Of a DNA stretch of 34,852 nt, positions 25,798 to 34,834 are shown piece after piece (positions within the stretch are counted from its first letter, which is position 1; every line of letters begins with the position of its first letter). Source of the DNA: Stutzerimonas chloritidismutans AW-1 (GTDB lineage: Bacteria > Pseudomonadota > Gammaproteobacteria > Pseudomonadales > Pseudomonadaceae); the NCBI RefSeq assembly GCF_000495915.1, contig NZ_AOFQ01000013.1, positions 1 to 34,852 on the forward strand, in the 5' to 3' direction. Position numbers and translations under genes: made by a program. The notes under the pieces were generated by a model. That model was given only the letters and a program-made list of their open reading frames with translations. It was not told the DNA's origin and made no database searches.

Positions 25798-26717
25798 CAG
25801 ACGGCGTCCTGACGCAGGGCGGCGCCGACGGCGCCAATGCAGAACGCCTGCTGCGCTTCGGACAGCTCGGCACCCGGCTGGCCGGGGAAAAGCTCGCGCA
25901 GGTCGAGGCGTTGCAGGTTCACCGCCAGGCCACTGGCCAGCCCCTGATAGGCGCGTTCGCCATCTTGCTTCATGGGCAGCAACATCAAGCGATTGATATA
26001 GCCCTTGCCGAGTTGGCTCTCGAAGTAGTCAAGCGAGCGCTGGATCTCCAGTGTCGTACTGCTCAAATCCTGGGCGGCACGGGCCAGCCCCTGCTCGATA
26101 CGCCGCGCCATGTAAAGGTCGGCGCCGTTCTGGATGCAGATCAGGCCTTCGCTGGTGCGCAGGCGCAGCAGTGCGAGATTCATGCCTTCGGCGCCGGCGA
26201 GCGAGCCCAGGTTGCGAAACGCCATCTCGGTGATGTCGATGCTCGCCATGTGCAGACCGGCCTGGCGCACGAGCTGGGCGTAATGCTGCATCCGGGTTTT
26301 CTCGAGAACGGCGCAATAGACCATGCGCGTGCGCCCGCGATAGGCGTCCTCGGGCAGTGCGAAACAGTCGATCACCACATCGTCCAGCGACTGGCTGATC
26401 ATGTCCTTGATGCGCCAGCGCATGGCGTCACGCAGCTCCTGCGGTGGCACTTCAGGCGCTTCGAGAAGGAACATCTGGTATTCGGAAGGGTGTAGCAGCA
26501 CGTTCGTCGGCAAGCCCTGCAAGGCGCGTTCGCTCACGGCCCTCTCGAGCAACGCGGCCTGCGCGTCGGCGCTGCCTTCCAGGTGTTCGCAGTACGGCAG
26601 CAGCGGCCGCGCACCGGGCACCCGAACGACCTGCGCCAACGCGATACCTTGCGGACCAGCCTCGATGCCGAGCATGCCGGCTGGTTTTGATTTCTTGGTT
26701 TTGGAAAACAGACCCAC
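25797..26717 (-). CDS. mshI: MSHA biogenesis protein MshI (PilM-like)
   Basis: Actin-like cytoplasmic protein of 306 residues that anchors the pilus machine at the inner membrane, first gene of the locus. It begins VGLFSKTKKSKPAGMLGIEAGPQGIALAQ, followed by the PilM-like segments LPTNVLLHPSEYQMFLLEAPEVP and MRWRIKDMI. The GTG at 26717 is chosen: GGGAG lies six bases before it and the protein then starts as PilM-type proteins do. The longer alternative begins with a TTG at 26750 without a good ribosome-binding site. The upstream 330 bases are AT-rich and should hold the operon promoter. Confidence 0.83.
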   Translation of the reverse strand: MGLFSKTKKSKPAGMLGIEAGPQGIALAQVVRVPGARPLLPYCEHLEGSADAQAALLERAVSERALQGLPTNVLLHPSEYQMFLLEAPEVPPQELRDAMRWRIKDMISQSLDDVVIDCFALPEDAYRGRTRMVYCAVLEKTRMQHYAQLVRQAGLHMASIDITEMAFRNLGSLAGAEGMNLALLRLRTSEGLICIQNGADLYMARRIEQGLARAAQDLSSTTLEIQRSLDYFESQLGKGYINRLMLLPMKQDGERAYQGLASGLAVNLQRLDLRELFPGQPGAELSEAQQAFCIGAVGAALRQDAV

Positions 26718-26793
26718 CAATGGCTCCCTCGCCAAGACGTCGGTGCTCAACTGCCAGAAAGCAGAGAATCGATATTGAGGGCGTCAAATAGAT

Positions 26794-26824
26794 AGCATAT
26801 TGCCATCTTGCGTGACTCTAACAA
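26794..26824 (-). promoter_or_regulatory. Weak candidate promoter for the msh operon
   Basis: On the minus strand TTGTTA (26824-26819) and TATGCT (26799-26794) resemble -35 and -10 boxes, with a 19-base spacer. The spacing is long and the match modest. The whole 26718-27047 stretch is AT-rich; no RpoN site with GG-N10-GC is seen near the gene. Confidence 0.25.
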
Positions 26825-27047
26825 TATCCGATGGGTGCGTCCAAATATTGTCGTAAATCAATCGCACACCACAAAAGCGTCAATCTAAGGACGTCAAGTC
26901 TCGCGCGCATTTTGGGTTAATTAATAAGCTGGCGCTATATCGGCTTAAGCCCTTTCGTCGCACGAGGGCATCACAAACTACGCACCTGACGAACGGTAGT
27001 CAGCGGAATGAGCACGCGATGGATGCAGGAAAAGGAAACTGGCGCTC

Positions 27048-28112
27048 TTAGAACAGAGTGAGCTGCTCGAAACCACCGCGCAGATCGACCAACCGCACGC
27101 CGACGCCAATCAACCGAACCGGCCGCGCACCACGGGAGAAGGCGATGGCGAGCAGATCGGCGTAGTCGTCGATTTCGAGTCCGGCGCCAGCCTGCTCCAT
27201 TGTGGTCTGGGTGAAGTCATGGAATTTGAGCTTTACGAAGGGCTTGCCGGGTCGATAGCCGTTGTCGAGGCGCGCCATGCGGGTAGCCAACTGCTGCAGC
27301 AGCTCCGGCAGACGCTCAAGGCACGCCGCCAGGTCCGGCAGATCGCGGTCGTAGGTCTGCTCGACACTCACCGACTGGCGCCGGCTTTCCACCTGTACCG
27401 GGCGCTCATCGATGCCGCGCGCCAGTCCCCAGAGCCGCTCACCAAAGGCGCCGAACTCGCGAACCAGGTCCAATCTGCGCCACTCGCGCAAGTCGCTACA
27501 GGTGCGGATGCCGAGCCGGCCCAGCTTCTCAGCGGTCACACGACCGACACCATGCAACCGCTTGACCTCCAGCATCTGCACGAACTCGTCGACCTGCGCC
27601 GGGGTGATGACGAACAGGCCGTCGGGCTTGTTCCATTCGCTGGCGATCTTGGCGAGAAACTTGTTCGGCGCCACCCCCGCCGACACCGTGATGCGCAGCT
27701 GCTGCCAGACTCGACGGCGGATGTCCTCGGCGATACGCGTGGCGCTCCCGGAAAAATGCTCGCAGGCAGTGACATCCAGGTAAGCCTCGTCCAGCGACAG
27801 CGGCTCGATCTGCTCGGTATAGGTGCGAAAGATGTCATGGATCTCACGCGACGCTTCCCGGTATGCATCCATTCGCGGGCGCAGGATCAGCAGATCAGGG
27901 CACAACTTCAGCGCGTGCCCGGAAGCCATGGCCGAACGAACGCCGTATGCACGTGCCTCGTAATTGCACGTGGCGATGACCCCGCGCCGATCTGCGGCTC
28001 CACCAACCGCGATGGGCCGCCGAGCCAGGCTGGGATCGTCACGCATCTCGATCGCGGCGTAAAAGCAGTCGCAATCGATATGGATGATCTTGCGAAGGGT
28101 GGACTGACTCAC
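27048..28112 (-). CDS. dinB: DNA polymerase IV (DinB, Y-family)
   Basis: Translesion DNA polymerase of 354 residues, near the family's usual length. Catalytic acids are Asp13 in HIDCDCFYAA and Asp108-Glu109 in SLDEAYLD; the steric-gate position is Tyr18. The thumb has two helix-hairpin-helix-like stretches (LHGVGRVTAEKLGRLGIRT), and the little-finger domain ends in QLTLF, the beta-clamp-binding motif. No LexA box (CTGT-N8-ACAG) is visible in the 98 bases upstream, so SOS control is not supported from this sequence. It is divergent from the small exported protein and is followed by the msh operon on the same strand after a 330-base gap. Confidence 0.95.
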   Translation of the reverse strand: MSQSTLRKIIHIDCDCFYAAIEMRDDPSLARRPIAVGGAADRRGVIATCNYEARAYGVRSAMASGHALKLCPDLLILRPRMDAYREASREIHDIFRTYTEQIEPLSLDEAYLDVTACEHFSGSATRIAEDIRRRVWQQLRITVSAGVAPNKFLAKIASEWNKPDGLFVITPAQVDEFVQMLEVKRLHGVGRVTAEKLGRLGIRTCSDLREWRRLDLVREFGAFGERLWGLARGIDERPVQVESRRQSVSVEQTYDRDLPDLAACLERLPELLQQLATRMARLDNGYRPGKPFVKLKFHDFTQTTMEQAGAGLEIDDYADLLAIAFSRGARPVRLIGVGVRLVDLRGGFEQLTLF

Positions 28113-28210
28113 GGAAAACGGGGCACCGGGCAGGAGTGAACGAATCTTCAGCGCAGCAGGTCGGTTATTGAGATGGTAAGTCCTTTATCACCCGATAGCC
28201 GGAGGTTCAG

Positions 28211-28465
28211 ATGAAAATCTTGTACGCAGGCATCATCGCACTGGGCAGCTTGTTTTCCGCGGTTGCGCTGGCCGACCAGGACATGATGAACACTCAGCCG
28301 CAAGGCACCAACATCCAGCAGGAAAAGAAAGGCGAGGGACTGGTTCGCGAAAACGAAGATGGCGGCGCCGACCCGAAAATGAAAGAGGAAATCCAGGAAG
28401 ATTGGCGCGAGGATGCCGAGAAGCGCCGCGAGAGCGACGTCATGAAGCCCGAGCAGCGCGGCTGA
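28211..28465 (+). CDS. Small exported, highly charged protein of unknown function
   Basis: 84 residues. A signal peptide ends near AVALA (residue 21). The mature part is short, hydrophilic and rich in Glu, Lys, Asp and Arg (EIQEDWREDAEKRRESD), without cysteine, and is probably disordered or helical in the periplasm. GGAGG lies seven bases before the ATG. It is divergent from dinB and convergent with the thioesterase gene. I do not recognise a named family. Confidence 0.7.
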   Translation: MKILYAGIIALGSLFSAVALADQDMMNTQPQGTNIQQEKKGEGLVRENEDGGADPKMKEEIQEDWREDAEKRRESDVMKPEQRG

Positions 28466-28478
28466 GCAACCAGCTTCG

Positions 28479-28928
28479 TCAAAGCTCCAGCGGGTACGGC
28501 TGAACCAGCGCTTTACCGTAGCCGTCGATGAACTCAGGCGGCATGCGCTTGGGTTTCCCGCTGGAGAGCTCGATACAGACGAAAGTCGTCTGCGCGCGCA
28601 GCAGCGTAGCGCCGTCGGCCGGTCGGATCAGCTGGAAATTGCGTTTCATCTTCAAACGCTGATCGGATTCGGAAATCCAGGTTCCCAACTGCAGCAAGTC
28701 ACCGTCATAAGCCGCGGCCAGATAGTCGATCTCATGCCGCAGCACCGCCATGGCCCGATCGAGGCGGCGATAGTCGTCGATGCCCAACCCCAGACTCTGC
28801 GAATGCTGCCAGGCACACCGCTCCAGCCAGGTCACATACGCAGCATTGTTGGCATGGCCCAACTCGTCGATATGCTCGGACTGCACCTGCAGCTCGATGG
28901 TGAACGCGTCCGCCTGATCCCAGCTCAT
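28479..28928 (-). CDS. Hot-dog-fold acyl-CoA thioesterase
   Basis: 149-residue single-domain protein of the 4-hydroxybenzoyl-CoA thioesterase/YbgC-like group. The active-site helix region reads HIDELGHANNAAYVTWLERCAW, with the DxxGHxNN motif characteristic of the family. The strands IDYLAAAYDGDLLQLGTWI, RLKMKRNFQLIR and LLRAQTTFVCIEL follow. The ATG at 28928 is preferred; a TTG nine bases upstream is an alternative. The substrate is not evident. Confidence 0.83.
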   Translation of the reverse strand: MSWDQADAFTIELQVQSEHIDELGHANNAAYVTWLERCAWQHSQSLGLGIDDYRRLDRAMAVLRHEIDYLAAAYDGDLLQLGTWISESDQRLKMKRNFQLIRPADGATLLRAQTTFVCIELSSGKPKRMPPEFIDGYGKALVQPYPLEL

Positions 28929-29066
28929 TCGTTGCAAGCCTCGTTGGCCGTTTGCGATGACCCATGAAACCGCAGCCGCCGCGATGAGTCACGCCTGTTG
29001 CTGCGAGCAATGACAAGACATTCAGCGCAGTGCGGCTAAAGCGACTTTTCGACCACGCAAAACAAA

Positions 29067-29095
29067 AAGGGCCATCTCATGAAAGATGACCCCTT
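29067..29095 (-). terminator. Terminator after tRNA-Glu
   Basis: On the minus strand AAGGGGTCATCT pairs, with one bulge, with AGATGGCCCTT around a 6-base loop. It is followed by TTTGTTTTG at about 29066-29058. It lies 25 bases after the tRNA-Glu 3' end. Confidence 0.8.
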
Positions 29096-29119
29096 GAAGC
29101 CCAAAACGGGCAATAAAAA

Positions 29120-29195
29120 TGGCGTCCCCTAGGGGACTCGAACCCCTGTTACCGCCGTGAAAGGGCGGTGTCCTAGGCCACTAGACGAAGGGGAC
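29120..29195 (-). tRNA. tRNA-Glu (anticodon UUC)
   Basis: A 76-base cloverleaf including the encoded CCA end. Acceptor arms are GTCCCCT and AGGGGAC, the anticodon arm is CCGCC-CTTTCAC-GGCGG with anticodon TTC, and the T arm has GGTTCGAGTCC. It follows tRNA-Ala on the same strand after 74 bases, so the two form one transcript. Confidence 0.96.
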
Positions 29196-29269
29196 GCAAA
29201 CCCTTCAAGCACAACCTGTATCGCTTATGCGGCAAATACAAGCTGGTGGCAAATTCTGCTCTTCGAGAT

Positions 29270-29345
<76 letters not shown>

Positions 29346-29363
29346 ATCTCGAGGACGGGGCGC

Positions 29364-29392
29364 ATATTAGGGGCGCCCCCAAGTAGTGTCAA
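29364..29392 (-). promoter_or_regulatory. Sigma-70 promoter for the tRNA-Ala/tRNA-Glu operon
   Basis: On the minus strand TTGACA (29392-29387) and TAATAT (29369-29364) are separated by 17 bases. The GC-rich stretch after the -10 box (CGCCCC) resembles a stringent-control discriminator, as is common for tRNA operons. Confidence 0.88.
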
Positions 29393-29511
29393 CAACAATT
29401 TCCAACGGGCCGAAGTTTTTTTGGCATTAGGAACAACTACTTACCACCGACGAATGGTAACGGCGACACCTCGGGGCGATGCTGGTCACAAGCACCGCCC
29501 CTGCCCCGCAC

Positions 29512-30993
29512 TCAGACAATCGTCGCCGCGAGCTTCTCCCACTCCTTGGCTTCCTTCTTCGACGCGCCACCGAGCAACTCGAGTGCGTTGCGCAGGCGGA
29601 AGCGCGTCAGATCCGGGCCGAGAATCTCCATCGCGTCGAGTACCGATACCGAACTGGCCTGCCCGGTGATGGCGGCGAACATCAGCGGCATCACATCGCG
29701 CAGCTTGAAGCCAAGATGTTCCGCCACCTGGGTGATGCACGCGGTGATGCGCTCCTTCTCCCACTGGCGCAGTGCTTCCAACTTCCACAGAATCAGCTGC
29801 ATGACCTGGCGCACCTGCGTCGCATCGAGCTTCTTGTGCGCGAACAATGCGGGGTCGAGCGGCAATGCACCGGAGAAGAAGAAGCCAGCCAATGGCGCAA
29901 TCTGGCTGAAGGTTTCCACGCGCTGCTGCACGTGCGGCGCGATCTGCATCATGTACTGCGGATTGAATGCCCACTTCTGCACTTCGGCAGCGAACTGTTC
30001 GACCGGGAGTTCGCGCAGCCACTGGCCGTTCAGCCAGGAAAGCTTCTCCAGATCGAAGATCGGTCCGCCGAGCGATACGCGATTGATGTCGAAGTGCTCG
30101 ATCATCTCGTTCAGCGTGAATTTCTCGCGCTCGTCAGGCATCGACCAGCCCATGCGCCCGAGGTAGTTGAGCATCGCCTGTGGCAGAAAACCCATGCGCT
30201 CGTAGAAGGTCACCGAGGTCGGATTCTTGCGCTTGGAGAGCTTGCTCTTGTCGGGATTGCGCAGCAGCGGCATGTAGCACAGCTGCGGCTGCTCCCAGCC
30301 GAAGTACTCGTACAGCTTGATCAGCTTGGGCGCCGACGGCAGCCACTCTTCGCCACGCAGCACATGAGTGATGCCCATCAGGTGGTCATCGACCACGTTG
30401 GCGAGGAAGTAGGTCGGCAGGCCATCGGCCTTCATCAGTACCTGCATGTCCATGCGATCCCAGCCGATCTCGACGGTGCCGCGCAGCATGTCGTTGACCT
30501 GACACACGCCTTCGCCCGGCACCTTCATCCGAATTACATGGGATTCACCAGCAGCGATGCGACGCTGAGCTTCGGCCGGATCGAGGTGCATGCAATGGCC
30601 GTCATAACGCGGCGTTTCCTTGTTCGCCATCTGCTCGGCACGCACCTGATCCAGGCGCTCGCTGCTGCAGAAGCACGGGAACGCATGGCCCTTGCTGACC
30701 AGCTCGTCCGAGTACTTCTTGTAGATCTCGCCGCGCTCGCTCTGCCGGTACGGGCCATGCGGACCGCCAACGTCCGGACCCTCGTCCCATTCGATGCCCA
30801 GCCAGCGCAGCGCATCGTAGATCTGCTGCTCGGATTCACGGGTCGAGCGCACCTGATCGGTATCCTCGATGCGCAAGATGAACTGGCCGCCGTGCTGTCG
30901 GGCGAAGCACAGGTTGAACAGCGCGATGTAGGCAGTACCGACGTGGGGATCGCCGGTCGGAGATGGCGCGATGCGGGTGCGAACCGTGGTCAT
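29512..30993 (-). CDS. gltX: Glutamyl-tRNA synthetase
   Basis: Class I synthetase of 493 residues that charges tRNA-Glu, whose gene is next to it. The HIGH-type motif is at residues 17-20 in [17 protein letters not shown], and the KLSKR motif is near residue 250 (KSKLSKRK). The zinc-binding-like [12 protein letters not shown] segment is also present. The C-terminal anticodon-binding helices are complete ([17 protein letters not shown]). The start at 30993 gives the family N-terminus [14 protein letters not shown]. Confidence 0.96.
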   Translation of the reverse strand: MTTVRTRIAPSPTGDPHVGTAYIALFNLCFARQHGGQFILRIEDTDQVRSTRESEQQIYDALRWLGIEWDEGPDVGGPHGPYRQSERGEIYKKYSDELVSKGHAFPCFCSSERLDQVRAEQMANKETPRYDGHCMHLDPAEAQRRIAAGESHVIRMKVPGEGVCQVNDMLRGTVEIGWDRMDMQVLMKADGLPTYFLANVVDDHLMGITHVLRGEEWLPSAPKLIKLYEYFGWEQPQLCYMPLLRNPDKSKLSKRKNPTSVTFYERMGFLPQAMLNYLGRMGWSMPDEREKFTLNEMIEHFDINRVSLGGPIFDLEKLSWLNGQWLRELPVEQFAAEVQKWAFNPQYMMQIAPHVQQRVETFSQIAPLAGFFFSGALPLDPALFAHKKLDATQVRQVMQLILWKLEALRQWEKERITACITQVAEHLGFKLRDVMPLMFAAITGQASSVSVLDAMEILGPDLTRFRLRNALELLGGASKKEAKEWEKLAATIV

Positions 30994-31086
30994 GAATGCT
31001 CTCGGACGGTAGGGACATACGGAAAGGGACGAATGTTAGCAGGCGCTGCGCAGCCGGCTCCAGCCGAACACCGGGAAGCAAAGCGA

Positions 31087-31108
31087 GAGCGTCCCGAAGG
31101 AGACGCTC
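31087..31108 (-). terminator. Terminator-like hairpin after uvrB
   Basis: GAGCGTC at 31087-31093 and GACGCTC at 31102-31108 form a 7-bp stem with an 8-base loop. On the minus strand it is followed by TCGCTTTGCTT. It lies about 40 bases after the uvrB stop and before gltX. Confidence 0.5.
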
Positions 31109-31147
31109 CGGGACAGGCCGAAACGGTCGATCCGCCAGAATAGCTTG

Positions 31148-33163
31148 CTAGACCTGCAACAAGCGCTCGCGCAGCTTGTGAATCTCGTCGCGCGCCTCGG
31201 CGGCCGCCTCGAACTCCAGATCGCGCGCCAGACTCAGCATCTTCTCTTCCAGCTGACGAATCCGCTTGGTGATCTCGCTCGGCGAACGCAGTTCGTTCTC
31301 GTAACGCGCATTCTCCTCCGCCGCTTTCGCCTCGCCACGCCGCTTCTTGCTGCGCGAGCCCGGTACGGTTGCGCCTTCGAGGATGTCCTGCACGTCCTTC
31401 TTCACGCCCTTGGGCACGATGCCGTTGGCCTCGTTGAAGGCAATCTGCTTGTTGCGCCGCCGCTCGGTTTCGTCCATGGCGCGCTGCATGGACCCGGTGA
31501 TGTTGTCGGCATACAAAATCGCGCGACCGTTGAGATTGCGCGCCGCGCGGCCGATGGTCTGGATCAGCGAGCGCTCTGAACGCAGGAAGCCTTCCTTGTC
31601 CGCATCGAGGATCGCCACCAGCGACACCTCAGGCATATCCAGGCCTTCGCGCAGCAGGTTGATGCCCACCAGCACATCGAAAGTGCCCAGCCGCAGGTCG
31701 CGGATGATCTCGACCCGCTCCACGGTATCGATGTCCGAATGCAGGTAGCGCACGCGCACATCGTGATCACTCAGGTAGTCGGTCAAGTCCTCGGCCATGC
31801 GCTTGGTCAGCGTGGTGACCAGCACCCGCTCCTCCTTGACCACGCACTTGCGAATCTCCGACAGCAGATCGTCGACCTGGGTCAGTGCAGGACGCACCTC
31901 GATCTGTGGATCGACCAGGCCCGTCGGACGCACCACCTGCTCCACCACGCGGCCCGCATGTTCGGCCTCGTAAGGTCCGGGTGTCGCGGAGACGAAGATG
32001 GTCTGCGGGCAGATCGCCTCCCATTCGTCGAAGCGCATCGGCCGGTTATCCAGCGCCGATGGCAGGCGGAAGCCATACTCCACCAGGGTTTCCTTGCGCG
32101 AGCGGTCGCCCTTGTACATCGCGCCGACCTGCGGCACCGAAACGTGGGACTCGTCGATCACCAGCAGCGCGTCGGCCGGCAGGTAGTCGAACAGCGTCGG
32201 TGGCGGCTCGCCAGCATCGCGCCCGGACAGATAGCGCGAGTAGTTTTCGATGCCGTTGCAGTAACCCAGCTCCATGATCATTTCCAGATCGAAACGCGTG
32301 CGCTGCTCGAGCCGCTGGGCCTCCACCAGCTTGTTCTGGCTGCGCAGGTAATCGAGCCGCTCGCGCAGCTCGTCCTTGATCTTCTCTATCGCGTCGAGCA
32401 GGGTTTCCCGCGGCGTTACGTAGTGGCTCTTGGGATAGAAGGTGAAGCGCGGCAGCTTGCGGATGACCTCCCCGGTCAGCGGATCGAAGGCCGACAGGCT
32501 CTCCACCTCATCATCGAACAGCTCGATGCGCACCGCCTCGAGATCCGATTCCGCCGGGAAGATGTCGATCACGTCGCCGCGCACACGGAAGGTCGCACGA
32601 GCGAAATCCATGTCGTTGCGGGTGTACTGCAGGCCAGTCAGCCGGCGCAGCAGCTCGCGCTGATCGAGCCGATCACCACGATCGACGTGCAGGACCATCT
32701 TCAGGTATGACTGCGGATCACCCAGACCGTAGATGCACGACACAGTGGTGACGATGATCGCATCCGGGCGCTCCAGCAGCGCCTTGGTTGCCGACAGACG
32801 CATCTGCTCGATGTGATCGTTGATCGATGCATCCTTCTCGATGAAGGTGTCCGACGACGGCACATAGGCTTCCGGCTGGTAATAGTCGTAGTAGGAAACG
32901 AAATACTCGACCGCATTGTTCGGGAAGAACGCCTTGAATTCACCATAGAGCTGCGCGGCCAGCGTCTTGTTTGGCGCCAGCACCAGCGTAGGACGCTGCA
33001 CATGGGCGATGACGTTGGCGACGCTGAAGGTCTTGCCCGAGCCCGTAACGCCCAGCAGCGTCTGGTGCGACAACCCCGCCTCGATGCCTTCGATCATCTG
33101 CCGAATGGCCTCCGGCTGATCGCCGGCCGGCTTGAAACGGGTGACCAGTTCGAACTTGGACAT
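31148..33163 (-). CDS. uvrB: Excinuclease ABC subunit B (UvrB)
   Basis: DNA damage-verification helicase subunit of nucleotide excision repair, 671 residues. Walker A GVTGSGKT is at residues 38-45. The beta-hairpin region is [20 protein letters not shown]. Helicase motifs include [21 protein letters not shown] and QTIGRAARN. The C-terminal UVR motif ([32 protein letters not shown]) is intact for UvrA/UvrC contact. No LexA box is evident in the 296 bases upstream. Confidence 0.96.
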   Translation of the reverse strand: MSKFELVTRFKPAGDQPEAIRQMIEGIEAGLSHQTLLGVTGSGKTFSVANVIAHVQRPTLVLAPNKTLAAQLYGEFKAFFPNNAVEYFVSYYDYYQPEAYVPSSDTFIEKDASINDHIEQMRLSATKALLERPDAIIVTTVSCIYGLGDPQSYLKMVLHVDRGDRLDQRELLRRLTGLQYTRNDMDFARATFRVRGDVIDIFPAESDLEAVRIELFDDEVESLSAFDPLTGEVIRKLPRFTFYPKSHYVTPRETLLDAIEKIKDELRERLDYLRSQNKLVEAQRLEQRTRFDLEMIMELGYCNGIENYSRYLSGRDAGEPPPTLFDYLPADALLVIDESHVSVPQVGAMYKGDRSRKETLVEYGFRLPSALDNRPMRFDEWEAICPQTIFVSATPGPYEAEHAGRVVEQVVRPTGLVDPQIEVRPALTQVDDLLSEIRKCVVKEERVLVTTLTKRMAEDLTDYLSDHDVRVRYLHSDIDTVERVEIIRDLRLGTFDVLVGINLLREGLDMPEVSLVAILDADKEGFLRSERSLIQTIGRAARNLNGRAILYADNITGSMQRAMDETERRRNKQIAFNEANGIVPKGVKKDVQDILEGATVPGSRSKKRRGEAKAAEENARYENELRSPSEITKRIRQLEEKMLSLARDLEFEAAAEARDEIHKLRERLLQV

Positions 33164-33372
33164 TTCGCCTCTCTAGGTAACATGTGCGAGCTTGGCAGCC
33201 GGACTTTCGAACAGCCATCCAGCGGTTTGGCGCGACAGCCAGCGGATCCTGAATTCCGCCACCAGCGATGGGCGCGCAGAGCCGAGAAACCGCCCATCTT
33301 TCCAGTACGCAAAACGCACCGAAAGTGATCAGAAAACCTCGGTAGCATATCGCAGGCAACAGGCTTGACCGC

Positions 33373-33378
33373 TATACT
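33373..33378 (+). promoter_or_regulatory. -10 element upstream of the aminotransferase gene
   Basis: CTATACT ending at 33378 is a near-consensus -10 box about 80 bases before the start codon. No good -35 box is found at 16-18 bases, and the extended CTATACT form is compatible with RpoS use. The rest of the 33164-33459 gap shows no gene. Confidence 0.4.
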
Positions 33379-33459
33379 ACCGCCCCGTTTGCGCATCACC
33401 CTGCGCGCCGACGCGAGGGTGGTGAATCTAGTCACTCTTCTCTTTCGAGCCCCCTCACC

Positions 33460-34656
33460 ATGAGTTTGTTCTCTGCTGTCGAAATGGCGCCGCGCGATCC
33501 TATCCTCGGCCTCAATGAAGCCTTCAACGCCGACACGCGGCCGAACAAGGTCAACCTCGGTGTCGGTGTCTACTACAACGAAGAAGGTCGCATTCCACTG
33601 CTGCGCGCCGTGGTCGAGGCGGAGCATGCCCGCATCGCTGCCCACGCGCCCCGCGGCTATCTGCCGATCGAGGGCATTGCCGCTTACGATGCTGCCGTAC
33701 AGAAGCTGCTGTTCGGCAACGATTCTCCGCTGATCGCCGAAGGCCGGGTGGTGACTACCCAGGCGCTCGGCGGAACCGGCGCACTCAAAGTCGGCGCAGA
33801 CTTCCTCAAGCGCCTGCTGCCGGACGCCGTGGTTGCCATCAGCAACCCGAGCTGGGAAAACCATCGCGCGCTGTTCGAGTCGGCCGGTTTCCCGGTCCAG
33901 AGCTACAGCTACTATGACGCGAGCAATCACGGCATCGATCGCGCCGGTCTGCTGCAGGACCTGAAGAACCTGCCACCCCGCTCCATCGTCGTGCTGCACG
34001 CCTGCTGCCACAACCCGACCGGCGTCGATCTGAACCTGGATGACTGGAAGCAGATTCTCGACGTGCTGCGTGCCCAGGATCACGTGCCGTTCATCGACAT
34101 CGCCTACCAGGGCTTCGGCGACAGCATCGAAGAGGACGCCGCCGCCGTGCGCCTTTTCGCCGAGTCGGGCATGACCTTCTTCGTTTCCAGCTCGTTCTCC
34201 AAGTCTTTCTCGCTGTACGGCGAACGCGTCGGCGCGCTGTCGATGGTCACCCAGAGCCGCGAGGAGTCGGCTCGCGTACTGTCGCAGGTCAAGCGCGTGA
34301 TCCGCACCAACTATTCCAACCCGCCGACCCACGGCGCCACGATCGTCTCCGCGGTGCTCAACAGCCCGGAACTGCGCGCCATGTGGGAAGCCGAGCTGGG
34401 CGAGATGCGCAGCCGCATCCGCGAGCTGCGCCTGAGCATGGTCGAGCAATTGGCGGCCAAAGGCGCGAAGACGGACTTCAGCTTCGTTGCCGCCCAGCGC
34501 GGCATGTTCTCCTACTCCGGCCTCACGGCCGAGCAGGTCGAGCGACTGCGTGTGGAGTTCGGCGTCTACGCCATCAGCACCGGTCGAATCTGCGCCGCCG
34601 CACTGAACCGCAACAACATCGGTCACGTCACTGACGCCATCGTTCAGGTGCTCTGA
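33460..34656 (+). CDS. Aromatic/aspartate aminotransferase (PLP-dependent, class I)
   Basis: Cytoplasmic transaminase of 398 residues in the AspC/TyrB family. It begins MSLFSAVEMAPRDPILGLNEAFNAD and keeps the signature residues: SNPSWENH, HACCHNPTG, the PLP-binding lysine Lys248 in SSSFSKSFSLYGERVG, and the substrate-binding arginine in STGRICAAALN. Family members transfer the amino group of aspartate or aromatic amino acids to 2-oxoglutarate; aspartate versus tyrosine preference cannot be decided here. The gene order uvrB (divergent), aminotransferase, tRNA-Asn is typical of pseudomonads. Confidence 0.92.
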   Translation: MSLFSAVEMAPRDPILGLNEAFNADTRPNKVNLGVGVYYNEEGRIPLLRAVVEAEHARIAAHAPRGYLPIEGIAAYDAAVQKLLFGNDSPLIAEGRVVTTQALGGTGALKVGADFLKRLLPDAVVAISNPSWENHRALFESAGFPVQSYSYYDASNHGIDRAGLLQDLKNLPPRSIVVLHACCHNPTGVDLNLDDWKQILDVLRAQDHVPFIDIAYQGFGDSIEEDAAAVRLFAESGMTFFVSSSFSKSFSLYGERVGALSMVTQSREESARVLSQVKRVIRTNYSNPPTHGATIVSAVLNSPELRAMWEAELGEMRSRIRELRLSMVEQLAAKGAKTDFSFVAAQRGMFSYSGLTAEQVERLRVEFGVYAISTGRICAAALNRNNIGHVTDAIVQVL

Positions 34657-34664
34657 CTCCAGCC

Positions 34665-34690
34665 GCCCGGGGCCCTCTCAGACCCCGGGC
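34665..34690 (+). terminator. Hairpin after the aminotransferase gene
   Basis: GCCCGGGG at 34665-34672 and CCCCGGGC at 34683-34690 form a perfect 8-bp stem with a 10-base loop. No T-run follows, so termination may be weak or Rho-assisted. Confidence 0.55.
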
Positions 34691-34718
34691 GCGGCGTCGT
34701 TCCTAGCGGCGCAAAGGG

Positions 34719-34746
34719 TTGACTTCTCTTTTGCAAACAGTAGGAT
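34719..34746 (+). promoter_or_regulatory. Sigma-70 promoter for tRNA-Asn
   Basis: TTGACT at 34719-34724 and TAGGAT at 34741-34746 are separated by 16 bases, with the tRNA starting 13 bases after the -10 box. Short leaders are usual for tRNA genes. Confidence 0.7.
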
Positions 34747-34758
34747 ACGCACCGTTGT

Positions 34759-34834
34759 TCCGCGATAGCTCAGTCGGTAGAGCAAATGACTGTTAATCAT
34801 TGGGTCCCTGGTTCGAGTCCAGGTCGCGGAGCCA
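34759..34834 (+). tRNA. tRNA-Asn (anticodon GUU)
   Basis: A 76-base cloverleaf with encoded CCA (34832-34834). Acceptor arms are TCCGCGA and TCGCGGA, the anticodon arm ATGACTGTTAATCAT carries anticodon GTT, and the T arm has GGTTCGAGTCC. The window ends 18 bases after it. Confidence 0.96.

Noticed and set aside
10235..26717. Type II secretion system instead of a pilus
   Set aside because: The combination of MshI/J/K/L/M/N/E/G with MshA-type pilin, MshO/P/Q and the gene order is specific to MSHA pili.
26718..27047. Sigma-54 promoter before mshI
   Set aside because: I searched for GG-N10-GC with TGGCAC-like context on the minus strand and found only a poor match with 6-base spacing.
29479..31143. 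Long plus-strand reading frame of 554 codons opposite gltX
   Set aside because: It is the antisense shadow of gltX. The minus strand encodes an unmistakable glutamyl-tRNA synthetase with all motifs, and the shadow has no family character.
33094..34626. Minus-strand reading frame of 510 codons opposite the aminotransferase
   Set aside because: It is an antisense frame produced by high GC content; the plus strand encodes a complete class I aminotransferase.
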